From: Bacteroides sp.
GTDB taxonomy: Bacteria > Bacteroidota > Bacteroidia > Bacteroidales > Bacteroidaceae
Direction: 5' to 3'
DNA length: 64,000 nt
Assembly: GCA_021201335.1 (NCBI GenBank)
Contig: JAJQFD010000042.1
Coordinates: forward strand, 248,001 to 312,000
Below the pieces are notes generated by a model. The model made no database searches. It was not told the DNA's origin and worked only from the letters and a program-made list of their open reading frames with translations. Position numbers and translations under genes: made by a program. Position 1 is the stretch's first letter. Every line of letters begins with the position of its first letter. Shown one piece after another: positions 25,209-34,127 of this stretch.

Positions 25209-27818
25209 ATGAGTGACGAAATCAAAGAAGAAAGCCCCAAACACCAATTAAGTGGGATGTACCAGAACTGGTTTCTGGATTATGCATCCTACGTTATCCT
25301 GGAACGTGCCGTTCCTCATCTCAATGATGGCTTAAAACCTGTTCAACGCCGTATCCTGCACTCTATGAAGCGCATGGATGATGGACGTTATAACAAAGTT
25401 GCCAACATTGTAGGTCATACCATGCAATTTCATCCGCATGGAGATGCTTCGATAGGTGATGCGCTTGTTCAGCTGGGGCAGAAAGATCTGTTGGTTGATT
25501 GTCAGGGAAACTGGGGAAACATCCTCACGGGTGACGGAGCTGCCGCCCCTCGTTATATTGAGGCACGTCTTTCTAAATTTGCACTGGAAGTTGTATTTAA
25601 TCACAAAACAACCGAATGGAAACTATCCTATGACGGTCGTAACAAAGAACCTGTTACCCTTCCGGTTAAATTCCCGTTGCTACTGGCACAGGGAGTAGAA
25701 GGAATTGCCGTAGGACTTTCGTCTAAAATACTGCCACACAATTTTAACGAACTCTGTGATGCATCTATCAGTTGCCTGAAAGATCAGGAATTTGACTTAT
25801 ATCCTGACTTCCAGACAGGGGGATCCATCGACGTAGCCAAATACAACGATGGTGAAAGAGGTGGAAGTGTAAAGGTACGGGCCAAGATTGATAAAATTGA
25901 CAACAAAACACTGGCTATTCGGGAAATTCCGTATGGGAAAACGACCAGTACCGTAATAGAATCGATACTAAAGGCTGTTGAAAAAGGAAAGATCAAGGTC
26001 AAGAAAGTAGATGACAATACTTCTGCCGAAGTTGAAATCCTGGTTCATCTGGCTCCGGGAGTTTCTTCCGATAAAACGATCGATGCCCTTTATGCCTTCA
26101 CGGATTGTGAAATAAGCATATCGCCCAACTGTTGTGTCATTGATGATCATAAGCCACACTTCCTGAACGTCAGAACTGTGCTTAAAAAGTCTGTCGATAA
26201 TACACGTGACTTGCTTCGCCAGGAACTGGAAATCCAGAAAGGTGAATTACAAGAAACACTGCATTTCGCTTCCTTGGAGAAGATATTTATCGAAGAGCGA
26301 ATTTACAAAGATAAAGAGTTCGAACAGGCCAAAGACATGGATGCAGCCTGCCAACATATTGATGAAAGATTAACTCCTTATTATCCTCAGTTTATCCGGG
26401 AAGTAACAAAAGAAAATATCCTGAAACTGATGGAAATCAAGATGGGTCGTATCCTGAAGTTCAATACAGATAAGGCAGATCAGGCAATTGCCCGCATGAA
26501 GGAAGAAATTGCAGCCATCGAAAAGAACCTCGCTAATATAGTGGAGTTCACTATCAACTGGTACAAGATGCTGAAAAAGAAATACGGAAAGGATTTCCCT
26601 CGGAAAACTGAACTCCGTAATTTCGACACCATTGAAGCGGCTAAGGTTGTAGAAGCGAACGAAAAATTATACATCAACCGCGAGGAAGGATTCATTGGTA
26701 CAAGCCTTAAAAAAGACGAATTCATCGCCAACTGTTCCGATCTGGATGATGTGATTATCTTCTATCGGAACGGTAAGTACATTATTACCCCGGTAGCCGA
26801 CAAGAAGTTCGTTGGCAAGGATATTCTTTATATCAATATATTTAAGAAAAACGACAACCGTACCATTTACAATGTGGTTTATAAAGACGGTAAAACCGGT
26901 GTTCATTACATTAAAAGGTTTGCGGTGACCTCTATGACGCGTGACCGGGAATATGATCTTACGCTGGGTACTCCGAATTCGCGCATCGTTTATTTTACGG
27001 CCAATCCGAACGGTGAGGCTGAAGTCATTAAGGTGACGCTCAAGCCGAATCCCCGACTGCGTCGTATTTTCTTTGAAGAAGACTTCAGTGAAATTGCCAT
27101 TAAAGGGCGACAAGCAAGAGGTATCACCCTCACCAAGAATGATGTGCATAAAATTACCCTCAAACAGAGAGGTGGTTCCACCCTGGGAGGAAGAAAAGTC
27201 TGGTTCGATCACGATGTACTTCGCTTAAACTATGATGGCCGGGGCGAGTATTTGGGAGAATTCCAGAACAGTGATTCTATTCTGGTGGTACTGGATAACG
27301 GAGAGTTTTATACCACTAATTTCGAGATAAGCAACCATTACGAACCCAATATGCGGATCATTGAGAAATTTGATCCAAACAAAGTCTGGACAGCCGCATT
27401 ATTTGATGGTGAGCAACAGAACTTCCCTTACCTGAAACGGTTCTGCTTCGAAAGCAATGTCCGCAAGCAAAACTTCCTCAACGAAAATAAGAAAACGAGG
27501 TTAATTCTGCTTACGGACGAAACATACCCCCGCTTTGAAGTTGTGTTTGGTGGAAATGACAGTTTCCGCGAACGATTGATCATCGATGGTGAAGAATTTG
27601 TAGGAGTAAAAGGGTTTAAGGCGAAAGGTAAACGTATTACTACCTTCAAAATTGCAACCATTAATGAATTAGAACCTACCCGTTTCCCCGAGAAAACGAA
27701 TGAAGATACCGAAGGAGACGAAGATATAACCCCAGAATCAGAAAATTTAGATCCGGACGAAGGAAAAAGCGAAGGTGATATTATCGACGAAATCACCGGC
27801 CAAATGAAATTATTCTAA
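25209..27818 (+). CDS. parC: DNA topoisomerase IV subunit A
   Basis: Cleaves and rejoins DNA in decatenation of daughter chromosomes, together with ParE (not in this window). The 869-residue type IIA subunit A has VQRRILHSMK at about 46, the quinolone-determining HPHGDASIGDAL near 76-87, and the catalytic Tyr in APRYIEARLS near 116. The C-terminal part from about 500 holds weakly marked beta-pinwheel blades and ends in a long acidic tail. The lack of GyrA-box QRRGGKG supports ParC rather than GyrA; the tail has RQARG and QRGGSTLGG but no strict box. Confidence 0.9.
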   Translation: MSDEIKEESPKHQLSGMYQNWFLDYASYVILERAVPHLNDGLKPVQRRILHSMKRMDDGRYNKVANIVGHTMQFHPHGDASIGDALVQLGQKDLLVDCQGNWGNILTGDGAAAPRYIEARLSKFALEVVFNHKTTEWKLSYDGRNKEPVTLPVKFPLLLAQGVEGIAVGLSSKILPHNFNELCDASISCLKDQEFDLYPDFQTGGSIDVAKYNDGERGGSVKVRAKIDKIDNKTLAIREIPYGKTTSTVIESILKAVEKGKIKVKKVDDNTSAEVEILVHLAPGVSSDKTIDALYAFTDCEISISPNCCVIDDHKPHFLNVRTVLKKSVDNTRDLLRQELEIQKGELQETLHFASLEKIFIEERIYKDKEFEQAKDMDAACQHIDERLTPYYPQFIREVTKENILKLMEIKMGRILKFNTDKADQAIARMKEEIAAIEKNLANIVEFTINWYKMLKKKYGKDFPRKTELRNFDTIEAAKVVEANEKLYINREEGFIGTSLKKDEFIANCSDLDDVIIFYRNGKYIITPVADKKFVGKDILYINIFKKNDNRTIYNVVYKDGKTGVHYIKRFAVTSMTRDREYDLTLGTPNSRIVYFTANPNGEAEVIKVTLKPNPRLRRIFFEEDFSEIAIKGRQARGITLTKNDVHKITLKQRGGSTLGGRKVWFDHDVLRLNYDGRGEYLGEFQNSDSILVVLDNGEFYTTNFEISNHYEPNMRIIEKFDPNKVWTAALFDGEQQNFPYLKRFCFESNVRKQNFLNENKKTRLILLTDETYPRFEVVFGGNDSFRERLIIDGEEFVGVKGFKAKGKRITTFKIATINELEPTRFPEKTNEDTEGDEDITPESENLDPDEGKSEGDIIDEITGQMKLF

Positions 27819-27866
27819 TTAATCCTTAGGACTGTCTGAAAGCCAGTGCCTGGAATAAAACAACCC

Positions 27867-28682
27867 ATGAAGCATTTATGGATTTATAGCTTTTTGTTGT
27901 TGGCTCTACCTCAGTTATTATGGGGACAAACAGATACCCTGCCTGGTGATTATCTCACCCGTACACTCATGTATGGACTGGGACATGCCAATGTATATGA
28001 CACCTATTTATCCCCCCAGGAGTATAAAGGGATCGAATTCCGTATCTCGCGTGAATCCATGCAAACGAGCAAACATTTTGATGGAAACGTTTCCATCCAA
28101 AACTTCTTCCAGTCGAATATCTCTTATACTAGTAACAGGGTAGATGATAATAATACCATTGCCTTTCATTTTAACTGGAACCACGGATGGCATTACAACT
28201 TCAGGTTAGCCCATAACCTGAAAGTAGCCCTCGGGGGAGTAGGCGATTTCAACGGAGGTATTGTTTATAACCTGCGCAATTCCAATAATCCGGCCTCGGC
28301 CCGGGCATACATTAACCTGGCAGCCTCCGGTATCGTTTATTGGGACTTTAGGATCAAAAGCCAACCCTTTACACTCCGTTATCAGGCGAATGTTCCTTTT
28401 ATTGGTGTTTTCTTCTCCCCTCATTATGGGCAATCATACTACGAAATATTTACGCTAGGTAATTACAGCGGAGTATTCAAACTAACATCCCTGCATAACC
28501 AACCTTCCTTAAGACAGTTTATAAGTTTAGACATCCCGTTTAGCTATCATAAACTCCGATTTTCTTATATTTGTGATATACAACAATCCAAAGTAAATCA
28601 ACTCAGAACTCATGCCTACGGACATGCATTCATGATAGGCTTTGTGAAAGAGTTTTATCGGATACGTAGAAAACAGAAATAA
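27867..28682 (+). CDS. DUF3316-like outer-membrane/periplasmic protein
   Basis: A 271-residue secreted protein; the start is placed at ATG 27867, where the signal peptide MKHLWIYSFLLLALPQLLWGQ begins. The remainder is rich in alternating beta strands with aromatic residues (for example IAFHFNWNHGWHYNFRLAHNL), which suggests a small barrel. The family looks like DUF3316 of Bacteroidota; function unknown. It ends 1 base before the start of the S41 lipoprotein gene, so the pair is co-expressed. Confidence 0.7.
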   Translation: MKHLWIYSFLLLALPQLLWGQTDTLPGDYLTRTLMYGLGHANVYDTYLSPQEYKGIEFRISRESMQTSKHFDGNVSIQNFFQSNISYTSNRVDDNNTIAFHFNWNHGWHYNFRLAHNLKVALGGVGDFNGGIVYNLRNSNNPASARAYINLAASGIVYWDFRIKSQPFTLRYQANVPFIGVFFSPHYGQSYYEIFTLGNYSGVFKLTSLHNQPSLRQFISLDIPFSYHKLRFSYICDIQQSKVNQLRTHAYGHAFMIGFVKEFYRIRRKQK

Positions 28683-29702
28683 ATGAACCATTTTCTCAAA
28701 AGGGCTTGTCTCCTGCTTTTACTTCTCACACAATTATCAGCCTGTGTCAGAGAGGAATATCTTCCGAATACTCCTGAAGGAAATTTCGAAGCTCTTTGGA
28801 AGATCATTAATGAGCAATACTGTTTTTTAGAATACAAGGAAATTGATTGGGATGGAATCTATCTGAAATACGTAGATAAAATAACTCCGGACATGGATGA
28901 GTTAGACCTGTTTTATACGTTGGGTGAAATGCTGAATGAGCTCAAAGATGGTCATGTAAATCTCATATCCGACAACAATTTTTTCAATTATGACGGATGG
29001 CTTGTGGGATATCCCAGAAACTTTAATGAGTATGTTCAGGAAAACTACCTAGGCGATAATTATCTCGAAAAAGACCCTGCCAAGTACAAGATAATACATC
29101 CGCAGGGAATAGGATACCTGTACATTCCCAACTTCTCCACTACCTTAGACTACAATGATCTGAAACGGATATTCAATTACTTTGTGAATTGCCAGGGAGT
29201 AATTATTGATGTCCGGGAGAATGGTGGAGGTTCCCTTGTCAATGCTTCCCGGTTGGCTTCCTGCTTCACCCCGCAAAAGGTACTCACCGGATATGTACGT
29301 CACAAAACGGGAAGAGGTAGGAGTGATTTCTCCAGCCCAAGAGCCATTTACCTGGAACCTGCCGAAGGGATATACTGGGACAAAGCTGCCGTTGTATTAA
29401 CAAGCCGGCATGTGTACAGCGCAGCAAACTCCTTCGTCAACGAGATGAAAAACTTACCAAATGTTACGGTTATCGGTGATATTACAGGAGGAGGTTCAGG
29501 CCTACCCTTTTCTTCCGAACTTCCCAACGGTTGGAGAGTCAGGTATTCTGCCAGCCCGCACTTCGATATAAATATGGAACATATTGAATTTGGCATTCCT
29601 CCTCATATTGAAGTTGACCTGGATAAAGATGATGAGAAAAAAGGAATTGATACACTTATAGAAAAGGCTATGATTCTACTCTCGCAGGAGGAATCGGAAT
29701 AA
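28683..29702 (+). CDS. S41 family peptidase, lipoprotein
   Basis: A 339-residue lipoprotein (signal ending LSACVREE) with a tail-specific protease-like fold. The N-terminal three-helix domain contains LWKIINEQYCFLEYKEIDWDGI (28-49), and the core holds GVIIDVRENGGGSLVNASRLAS near 175 and SRHVYSAANSFVNEMK near 240, with the catalytic Ser in the latter. There is no clear PDZ domain. It differs clearly from the larger S41 gene at 2241. It begins immediately after the DUF3316-like gene and may act on the same target. Confidence 0.85.
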   Translation: MNHFLKRACLLLLLLTQLSACVREEYLPNTPEGNFEALWKIINEQYCFLEYKEIDWDGIYLKYVDKITPDMDELDLFYTLGEMLNELKDGHVNLISDNNFFNYDGWLVGYPRNFNEYVQENYLGDNYLEKDPAKYKIIHPQGIGYLYIPNFSTTLDYNDLKRIFNYFVNCQGVIIDVRENGGGSLVNASRLASCFTPQKVLTGYVRHKTGRGRSDFSSPRAIYLEPAEGIYWDKAAVVLTSRHVYSAANSFVNEMKNLPNVTVIGDITGGGSGLPFSSELPNGWRVRYSASPHFDINMEHIEFGIPPHIEVDLDKDDEKKGIDTLIEKAMILLSQEESE

Positions 29703-29784
29703 AGGAGTAGCCACCCAAGAAGAAATATAACCACCTTATTACCAAATATATAAGACATGCTTATTCTTTAGCTATATCCTGCAT

Positions 29785-29848
29785 GCAGACTATACTTATC
29801 GTACTCATAGACCACGCCTAGTATATTTGCAGACTATGCTTATCATAC
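29785..29848 (+). repeat. Direct repeat, two 20-bp copies
   Basis: Copies at 29785-29804 and 29829-29848 differ at two positions (GCAGACTAT then A/G, CTTATC then G/A, TAC) and start 44 bp apart. They precede the tRNA-Leu promoter. A weaker third copy may lie near 29752. Confidence 0.75.
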
Positions 29849-29891
29849 CTACCCTATAAATATTACAATTTACACTTTCCCATTCAAATAA

Positions 29892-29922
29892 TTTGGTAGC
29901 ACAGAAAAACTTCCTATCTTTG
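29892..29922 (+). promoter_or_regulatory. Promoter of tRNA-Leu
   Basis: TTTG at 29892-29895 and TATCTTTG at 29915-29922 are separated by 19 bases: both Bacteroidota elements match at the optimal spacing, about 20 bases ahead of the tRNA. It is the clearest promoter in the window. Confidence 0.8.
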
Positions 29923-29943
29923 CAGCACCGAAAAATTCCACAG

Positions 29944-30025
29944 GCGGCTGTGGCGTAATTGGTAGCCGCGCTAGACTTAGGATCTAGTGTCGTAAGACGT
30001 GGGGGTTCGAGTCCCTTCAGCCGCA
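29944..30025 (+). tRNA. tRNA-Leu (anticodon UAG)
   Basis: The acceptor stem GCGGCTG at 29944-29950 pairs with CAGCCGC at 30018-30024, with A30025 as discriminator; CCA is not encoded. The anticodon arm CTAGA/TCTAG encloses CTTAGGA, giving anticodon UAG at 29978-29980, which reads CUN leucine codons. The variable arm (GTGTCGTAAGACG) is long, as expected for a class II tRNA. The T-loop GTTCGAG is present. Confidence 0.97.
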
Positions 30026-30030
30026 CAGAA

Positions 30031-30066
30031 AACAACCTTTGGAAGTTCCGGAGGTTGTTTTTTATT
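30031..30066 (+). terminator. Rho-independent terminator after tRNA-Leu
   Basis: A 12-bp stem (30031-30042 with 30048-30059, two G-U pairs) around a 5-base loop, followed by a run of T residues. Confidence 0.85.
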
Positions 30067-30164
30067 AGTGGGCTCAGCGGAGTGCGTTCCTTACACTAAT
30101 ACCGATGAATCAAAAGAATGTTGATCAAGAGGAACTGAAAGACACAACTTAATTATTAAGTAAA

Positions 30165-30680
30165 ATGAAAAACCTAAAATGTTTAAGCTACCTATTTATT
30201 GCTGCATTGTGCTTCGGCTTTGTATCTTGTAGTGATGATGACGATGATGACAACAAAAAGAACGTAGTTGTTTATGATTCCATCTCTTACGATATCCATA
30301 ATGGATTACTATTGTACTATGGAGATGAGGGTACAGAAGGTATCTACAATTTCGACCTTTATTTATACACGAAGGGAATCAGCCTGGATCAGGAAACAGG
30401 AGAAATTGTTGGTGAAGGAAATATCTTATCTGTAGAATTTTGGTCCTCTTCGGCTACAGGAATTACACCGGGAGTATATACGTACGATTCTGAATCAAAT
30501 GAAGCGGGTACTTTCTCTGTGTTATGTCTGGAAGATGCACAAGGTAATGTGGCATATCTTGAATCAGGAACCATTACAGTCAACAAATCCGCTAGTACCT
30601 ATACTATTGATATTACAGGAAGGGATGCGGATAACAAAACCCTTACAGCAAACTTTATTGGTACTTTAGAGATATATTAA
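30165..30680 (+). CDS. Small surface lipoprotein, function unknown
   Basis: A 171-residue lipoprotein. The signal ends FGFVSCSDDDDDD; this Asp run right after the lipobox is a strong lipoprotein export signal in Bacteroides. The rest is beta-rich, with no family I recognise, and ends ...GTLEIY. It is not in an operon: a hairpin follows at 30705-30733. A role as a surface-exposed binding protein is only a guess. Confidence 0.75.
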   Translation: MKNLKCLSYLFIAALCFGFVSCSDDDDDDNKKNVVVYDSISYDIHNGLLLYYGDEGTEGIYNFDLYLYTKGISLDQETGEIVGEGNILSVEFWSSSATGITPGVYTYDSESNEAGTFSVLCLEDAQGNVAYLESGTITVNKSASTYTIDITGRDADNKTLTANFIGTLEIY

Positions 30681-30704
30681 AAGCATAAGAGCTACACATA
30701 CATA

Positions 30705-30733
30705 AAAGACCTTCAGATACTCTGAGGGTCTTT
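30705..30733 (+). terminator. Hairpin terminator after the small lipoprotein gene
   Basis: AAAGACCTTCAGA at 30705-30717 pairs with TCTGAGGGTCTTT at 30721-30733 (one G-U). The T tract comes from the stem end only. On the minus strand it could also end the btuB transcript that stops at 30782. Confidence 0.65.
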
Positions 30734-30781
30734 CCATTTATAGACTTTCCATGTCGCTATTATCTCTGTTATTTAATGACC

Positions 30782-32842
30782 TTACTCCATCCTCTTCCCC
30801 TTCTTCCCAAAATTCGGCGCAATCTGAATAAAAAAACCATAATGTCTTCCCGCCATCGGACGTGACAATACCGATTCATACTCTTCATCAAACAGATTAT
30901 TGACGGTAAGCTTTAATGCAATTTGTGCCCATTTCATCGGAAAATTCCGTTCAAGAGAGATATCGCTCATGTAAAAGGTGCCGAGCGTTCCTATCTTGGA
31001 TGAAGAGTCATTGCTGGAGGTGGTGAAGCGTTCGCTGTAATAGTTCCACTTGTATATAAACTCCCATTGCTTCCATCGAAGGCTGCCTGTAGCAGTGGCA
31101 GAATATTTGGGGATATAAGGCAACTGCTTGCCAATGGACATATCGTTTGTACTAAATGCTTCTCTTCGGTTAATGGAATTGGTGATCGAATAATTACCAT
31201 GCATCGATAACCGCCAATCTTTGCCCAAATCCCACAACAGGCTTCCTTTGAATTCCCCGCCATAGCTCCTGACTTCTTTGATATTGACAGGACGAGGATA
31301 CGGTCGCTCCAGTATCCACAAGATCCAGTCTTTTACATACGAGTCGAAAAAGCTGGCTTCTGCTTTGAGTTCCATATTGTTGAATTTGCGGGCGTACTCC
31401 AATCCTACATCGTAAGTAAATCCGTATTCGGGTTTAAGATCGGGATTTCCGCCAGGCAGGAAGTAGAGGTCATTCAGCGTAGGGAAACGGTAGTTACGGG
31501 CAATAGAACTCTTCATGATGAGGCTACCATCCTTTATCAGATAATATTCAGCAAAGGCAGCAGGTATAAACTGGGGAGAACCTTTGCCGTACCAGTCTTC
31601 ACGTAGATTCACTGCAATACCAACTCTTTGATGGGGCTTGTATTTGGCAGATAGGAAACCTGATAGTTCGGGACGCGCTTTATTGTAGCCGATGATCTGT
31701 GTTTCACCTGCCATATCTTCTATCGCTTGATTGCGGTTGGTTACTTTATTCTGATGAAGAGATACGTTGCCGGAAAACGACCACTTATCGCCAATGAAAT
31801 ACTCAGCACTCAGATCTGCATAGAAGGTATTGGTATAGTTGTGGCTGTCGGTCATTGTTTTTAGTTCACCTTCTCCGTTGTCTCCCTGATAAATATAGCT
31901 GAAATCGGTGTAAACATATCCGGCCTTTGCATCCAGTTTAAGATCAGAGAACATCCGTGACCAACCTAAAGCACTCCGGAAAGTCTGTTCGTCTTGCTCT
32001 TCTTTGTGGGCACTGGCGGGACGTCTGTCGACAGAAAGCATGGGGAGTCCGCGGTTGGAATTCATATACCATGCCGAGAGTGACCAACGGTTGCCATTCT
32101 CCTGATTGTAGTAAGCTTCCTGCAAAACGTGGAAGTCTTTAAAGAATCCATTCTTATTCCGTTCTACCGGATGATAACGGTCGATAATGTTTCCTTCCTC
32201 GTCTTTCTCGTAAAGCTTCTTTTTGTAGTTGGTGTATTTGAAATCGTTGTCCGACGATGCGTAGTAGACACGGGTGGATAGATTCAATTTCTTACTACCG
32301 TAGGTAATCTTCAGGAATTCATCGAAGGTATTAAAGCTCCCGATACCCTGTATATAGCGCACACCGAAACCTTCTTCTTGTGTGGATTTTGTACCAAGAA
32401 CGACTGCGCCACCAAGTCCGCCTCCCGTCACACCCACCGAGGTGGCTCCGTGATACAGGTTCGCGTCATCGATGAAATAAGAAGGAATCAGGCTAAAGTC
32501 TACCATTCCCAGCATGGGAGAATTGATCCGCATGCCGTTCCAGGTAACCTGTGTATGTGAAGCAGCCGTTCCCCGGAAAGAGGCTGTCGCAAGCGTAGCC
32601 CGACCATACGACTTGATAAACACAGATGTATTTTGAGATAGGACTTCGGCCAGTGAGTTTACGACATTTTCGCGCAAGGCAAAGGAATCGATCTTTGTTT
32701 TCTGTGTTCCGATATCTTTAATTGACCGGGGTGCCGTAATGGTAACTTCATCCAGCTGAACCGCGCCGGACATCTTTTTTCCCTGAGAAAAGGCCAAACC
32801 CGGCAGCAAAAACAATAATAGCAATAGCAGAATCTTTTTCAT
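30782..32842 (-). CDS. btuB: TonB-dependent outer-membrane receptor, BtuB-like
   Basis: Outer-membrane barrel importing cobalamin or cobinamide with TonB energy. The start is ATG 32842 with signal MKKILLLLLLFLLPGLAFSQG; two codons separate it from the btuG stop. The plug follows, with LDEVTITAPRSI near 31 and SFRGTAASHTQVTWNGMRINSP near 92. The 22-strand barrel occupies the rest and ends with NNLFDEEYESVLSRPMAGRHYGFFIQI, a typical C-terminal strand. No carboxypeptidase-D-like domain is present, so it is not a SusC type. The B12 riboswitch upstream and the BtuG-like partner support B12 as ligand. Confidence 0.9.
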   Translation of the reverse strand: MKKILLLLLLFLLPGLAFSQGKKMSGAVQLDEVTITAPRSIKDIGTQKTKIDSFALRENVVNSLAEVLSQNTSVFIKSYGRATLATASFRGTAASHTQVTWNGMRINSPMLGMVDFSLIPSYFIDDANLYHGATSVGVTGGGLGGAVVLGTKSTQEEGFGVRYIQGIGSFNTFDEFLKITYGSKKLNLSTRVYYASSDNDFKYTNYKKKLYEKDEEGNIIDRYHPVERNKNGFFKDFHVLQEAYYNQENGNRWSLSAWYMNSNRGLPMLSVDRRPASAHKEEQDEQTFRSALGWSRMFSDLKLDAKAGYVYTDFSYIYQGDNGEGELKTMTDSHNYTNTFYADLSAEYFIGDKWSFSGNVSLHQNKVTNRNQAIEDMAGETQIIGYNKARPELSGFLSAKYKPHQRVGIAVNLREDWYGKGSPQFIPAAFAEYYLIKDGSLIMKSSIARNYRFPTLNDLYFLPGGNPDLKPEYGFTYDVGLEYARKFNNMELKAEASFFDSYVKDWILWILERPYPRPVNIKEVRSYGGEFKGSLLWDLGKDWRLSMHGNYSITNSINRREAFSTNDMSIGKQLPYIPKYSATATGSLRWKQWEFIYKWNYYSERFTTSSNDSSSKIGTLGTFYMSDISLERNFPMKWAQIALKLTVNNLFDEEYESVLSRPMAGRHYGFFIQIAPNFGKKGKRME

Positions 32843-32844
32843 AG

Positions 32845-33912
32845 TTATCTGAAACAAAATGCGCCGGGTATGATACCCGCCTGAAAGGAATCCAACTCTA
32901 CGCCATCCGGTGAATACCTGTATATAATTCCGGACTGCACATAATCAATCGCATCGGCCACATAGACCTCCGAATTAACGGGATTCACCGCCAATCCATA
33001 GTACTTGGTGCCTTTGTATAAAAGGAAAGGTTCTTGTGGAAGTTGGTCGTGCGTAACATCCATCCTCCATATCGAACGGTTAATAAAATAAAGGGTATCT
33101 CCGCTTCCGTTCAGGCAAATTTCAGAAGGGCTATCGTTCATTTCGAATACGTATCGTTGTTCAATCTCCCGTGTTTGAGCGTTTATACGATAGAGAGCCG
33201 GTTCTTCCCATCCATACGGACTGTTTTCGTATCCGCCATCCGTAACCGTCCAGATTTTATTGTACTTGTCGATCACCAGCGAAGTAGGCTGAATACCGAC
33301 CTGTATCTTATCTACTACTTTATCTGTCTCAGTATCTATGACGAGTATTTTGTTATCATACGACCAACAATTCGTAAAGACATATTTATCGTACTGCACC
33401 ATCTGTTCGGTAGATCGATGGCCTTCGGTATCTATCCGTCCTGTAATTTGTCCGGTTTTTGGGTTGAAGATGGTGATAGCCGAGGCATACAAATCGGTAA
33501 CGTATGCTTTGGTATCACTCAGGAAGTGGATATAACGGGGTGATAATAAGCCTTCTACCGTAGCGATCACATATCCATTGTGTATGTCAATGATGAAAAT
33601 AATACCGGAATTATTAACCGTTATATACCCTCTCCCATTCCGTATAACCATGGATTGTGCCACATCACCCAGCTTCTCTCCGTTTGCCCGGTAAAAGACT
33701 TCCTGGTCGATCTTTTTCTCGCTGGGGGTGTAGTAAGAAAGGGAAGCGTTTCCATACATGAAGTTCCCCTCGTTGACGATAAACAATCCGTCGCCGGGAG
33801 AGGTGCCCGACCAGTCGAATTCTTCAATATCATACGAGCCGGTGTCCATACAGGATATCAGGCTTGTTAGCAAGAAGGCCGATAGCAGGCAATAATGAAG
33901 GAATCTTTTCAT
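32845..33912 (-). CDS. btuG: BtuG-like beta-propeller surface lipoprotein
   Basis: A 355-residue lipoprotein (signal ending TSLISCMDTG) with YncE/YVTN-like seven-blade propeller repeats: GRGYITVNNSGIIFIIDIHNGYVIATVEG, DTKAYVTDLYASAITIFNPKTGQI, and DKVVDKIQVGIQPTSLVIDKYNKIW mark blades. In Bacteroides thetaiotaomicron, BtuG caps BtuB and binds B12 with very high affinity. The gene lies 2 bases before btuB here, just as expected. The identity is inferred from fold and context; binding residues were not checked. Confidence 0.85.
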   Translation of the reverse strand: MKRFLHYCLLSAFLLTSLISCMDTGSYDIEEFDWSGTSPGDGLFIVNEGNFMYGNASLSYYTPSEKKIDQEVFYRANGEKLGDVAQSMVIRNGRGYITVNNSGIIFIIDIHNGYVIATVEGLLSPRYIHFLSDTKAYVTDLYASAITIFNPKTGQITGRIDTEGHRSTEQMVQYDKYVFTNCWSYDNKILVIDTETDKVVDKIQVGIQPTSLVIDKYNKIWTVTDGGYENSPYGWEEPALYRINAQTREIEQRYVFEMNDSPSEICLNGSGDTLYFINRSIWRMDVTHDQLPQEPFLLYKGTKYYGLAVNPVNSEVYVADAIDYVQSGIIYRYSPDGVELDSFQAGIIPGAFCFR

Positions 33913-33940
33913 AAAAGAAATTGGGGTTGATTTATTTTTT

Positions 33941-33948
33941 CAAAAGTA
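33941..33948 (-). promoter_or_regulatory. Possible internal promoter for btuG-btuB
   Basis: The minus strand reads TACTTTTG, a -7 match, 28 bases ahead of the btuG ATG at 33912, within a 215-bp gap that breaks the otherwise tight operon. No -33 element was found. Confidence 0.35.
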
Positions 33949-33994
33949 CCTCAACAAGATCAGTTTATGTTATTACTATTACAAAGAAGAATTA

Positions 33995-34075
33995 AGGCTG
34001 AAATACTGCCAGAGTTTGAGCCAAATACTACCGGAACTTGGATTCAATGCAACCGCAATTCACCTCAAACCCAAC
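33995..34075 (-). repeat. Degenerate 22-bp tandem repeat (about 3-4 units)
   Basis: Read on the minus strand, units with the pattern AA-T--CGGTAGTATT recur at a spacing of about 22: starts near 34061, 34040 and 34018. They share a TTGCGG/TTCCGG/TCTGGC core followed by TAG or TTG. The same pattern appears at 46291-46356. Copies are only partly conserved. Confidence 0.5.
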
Positions 34076-34127
34076 TGGCATTTAGCACGAATGCTACTAC
34101 CTTTTGATCGCAGAAGAACTTCTTCAT

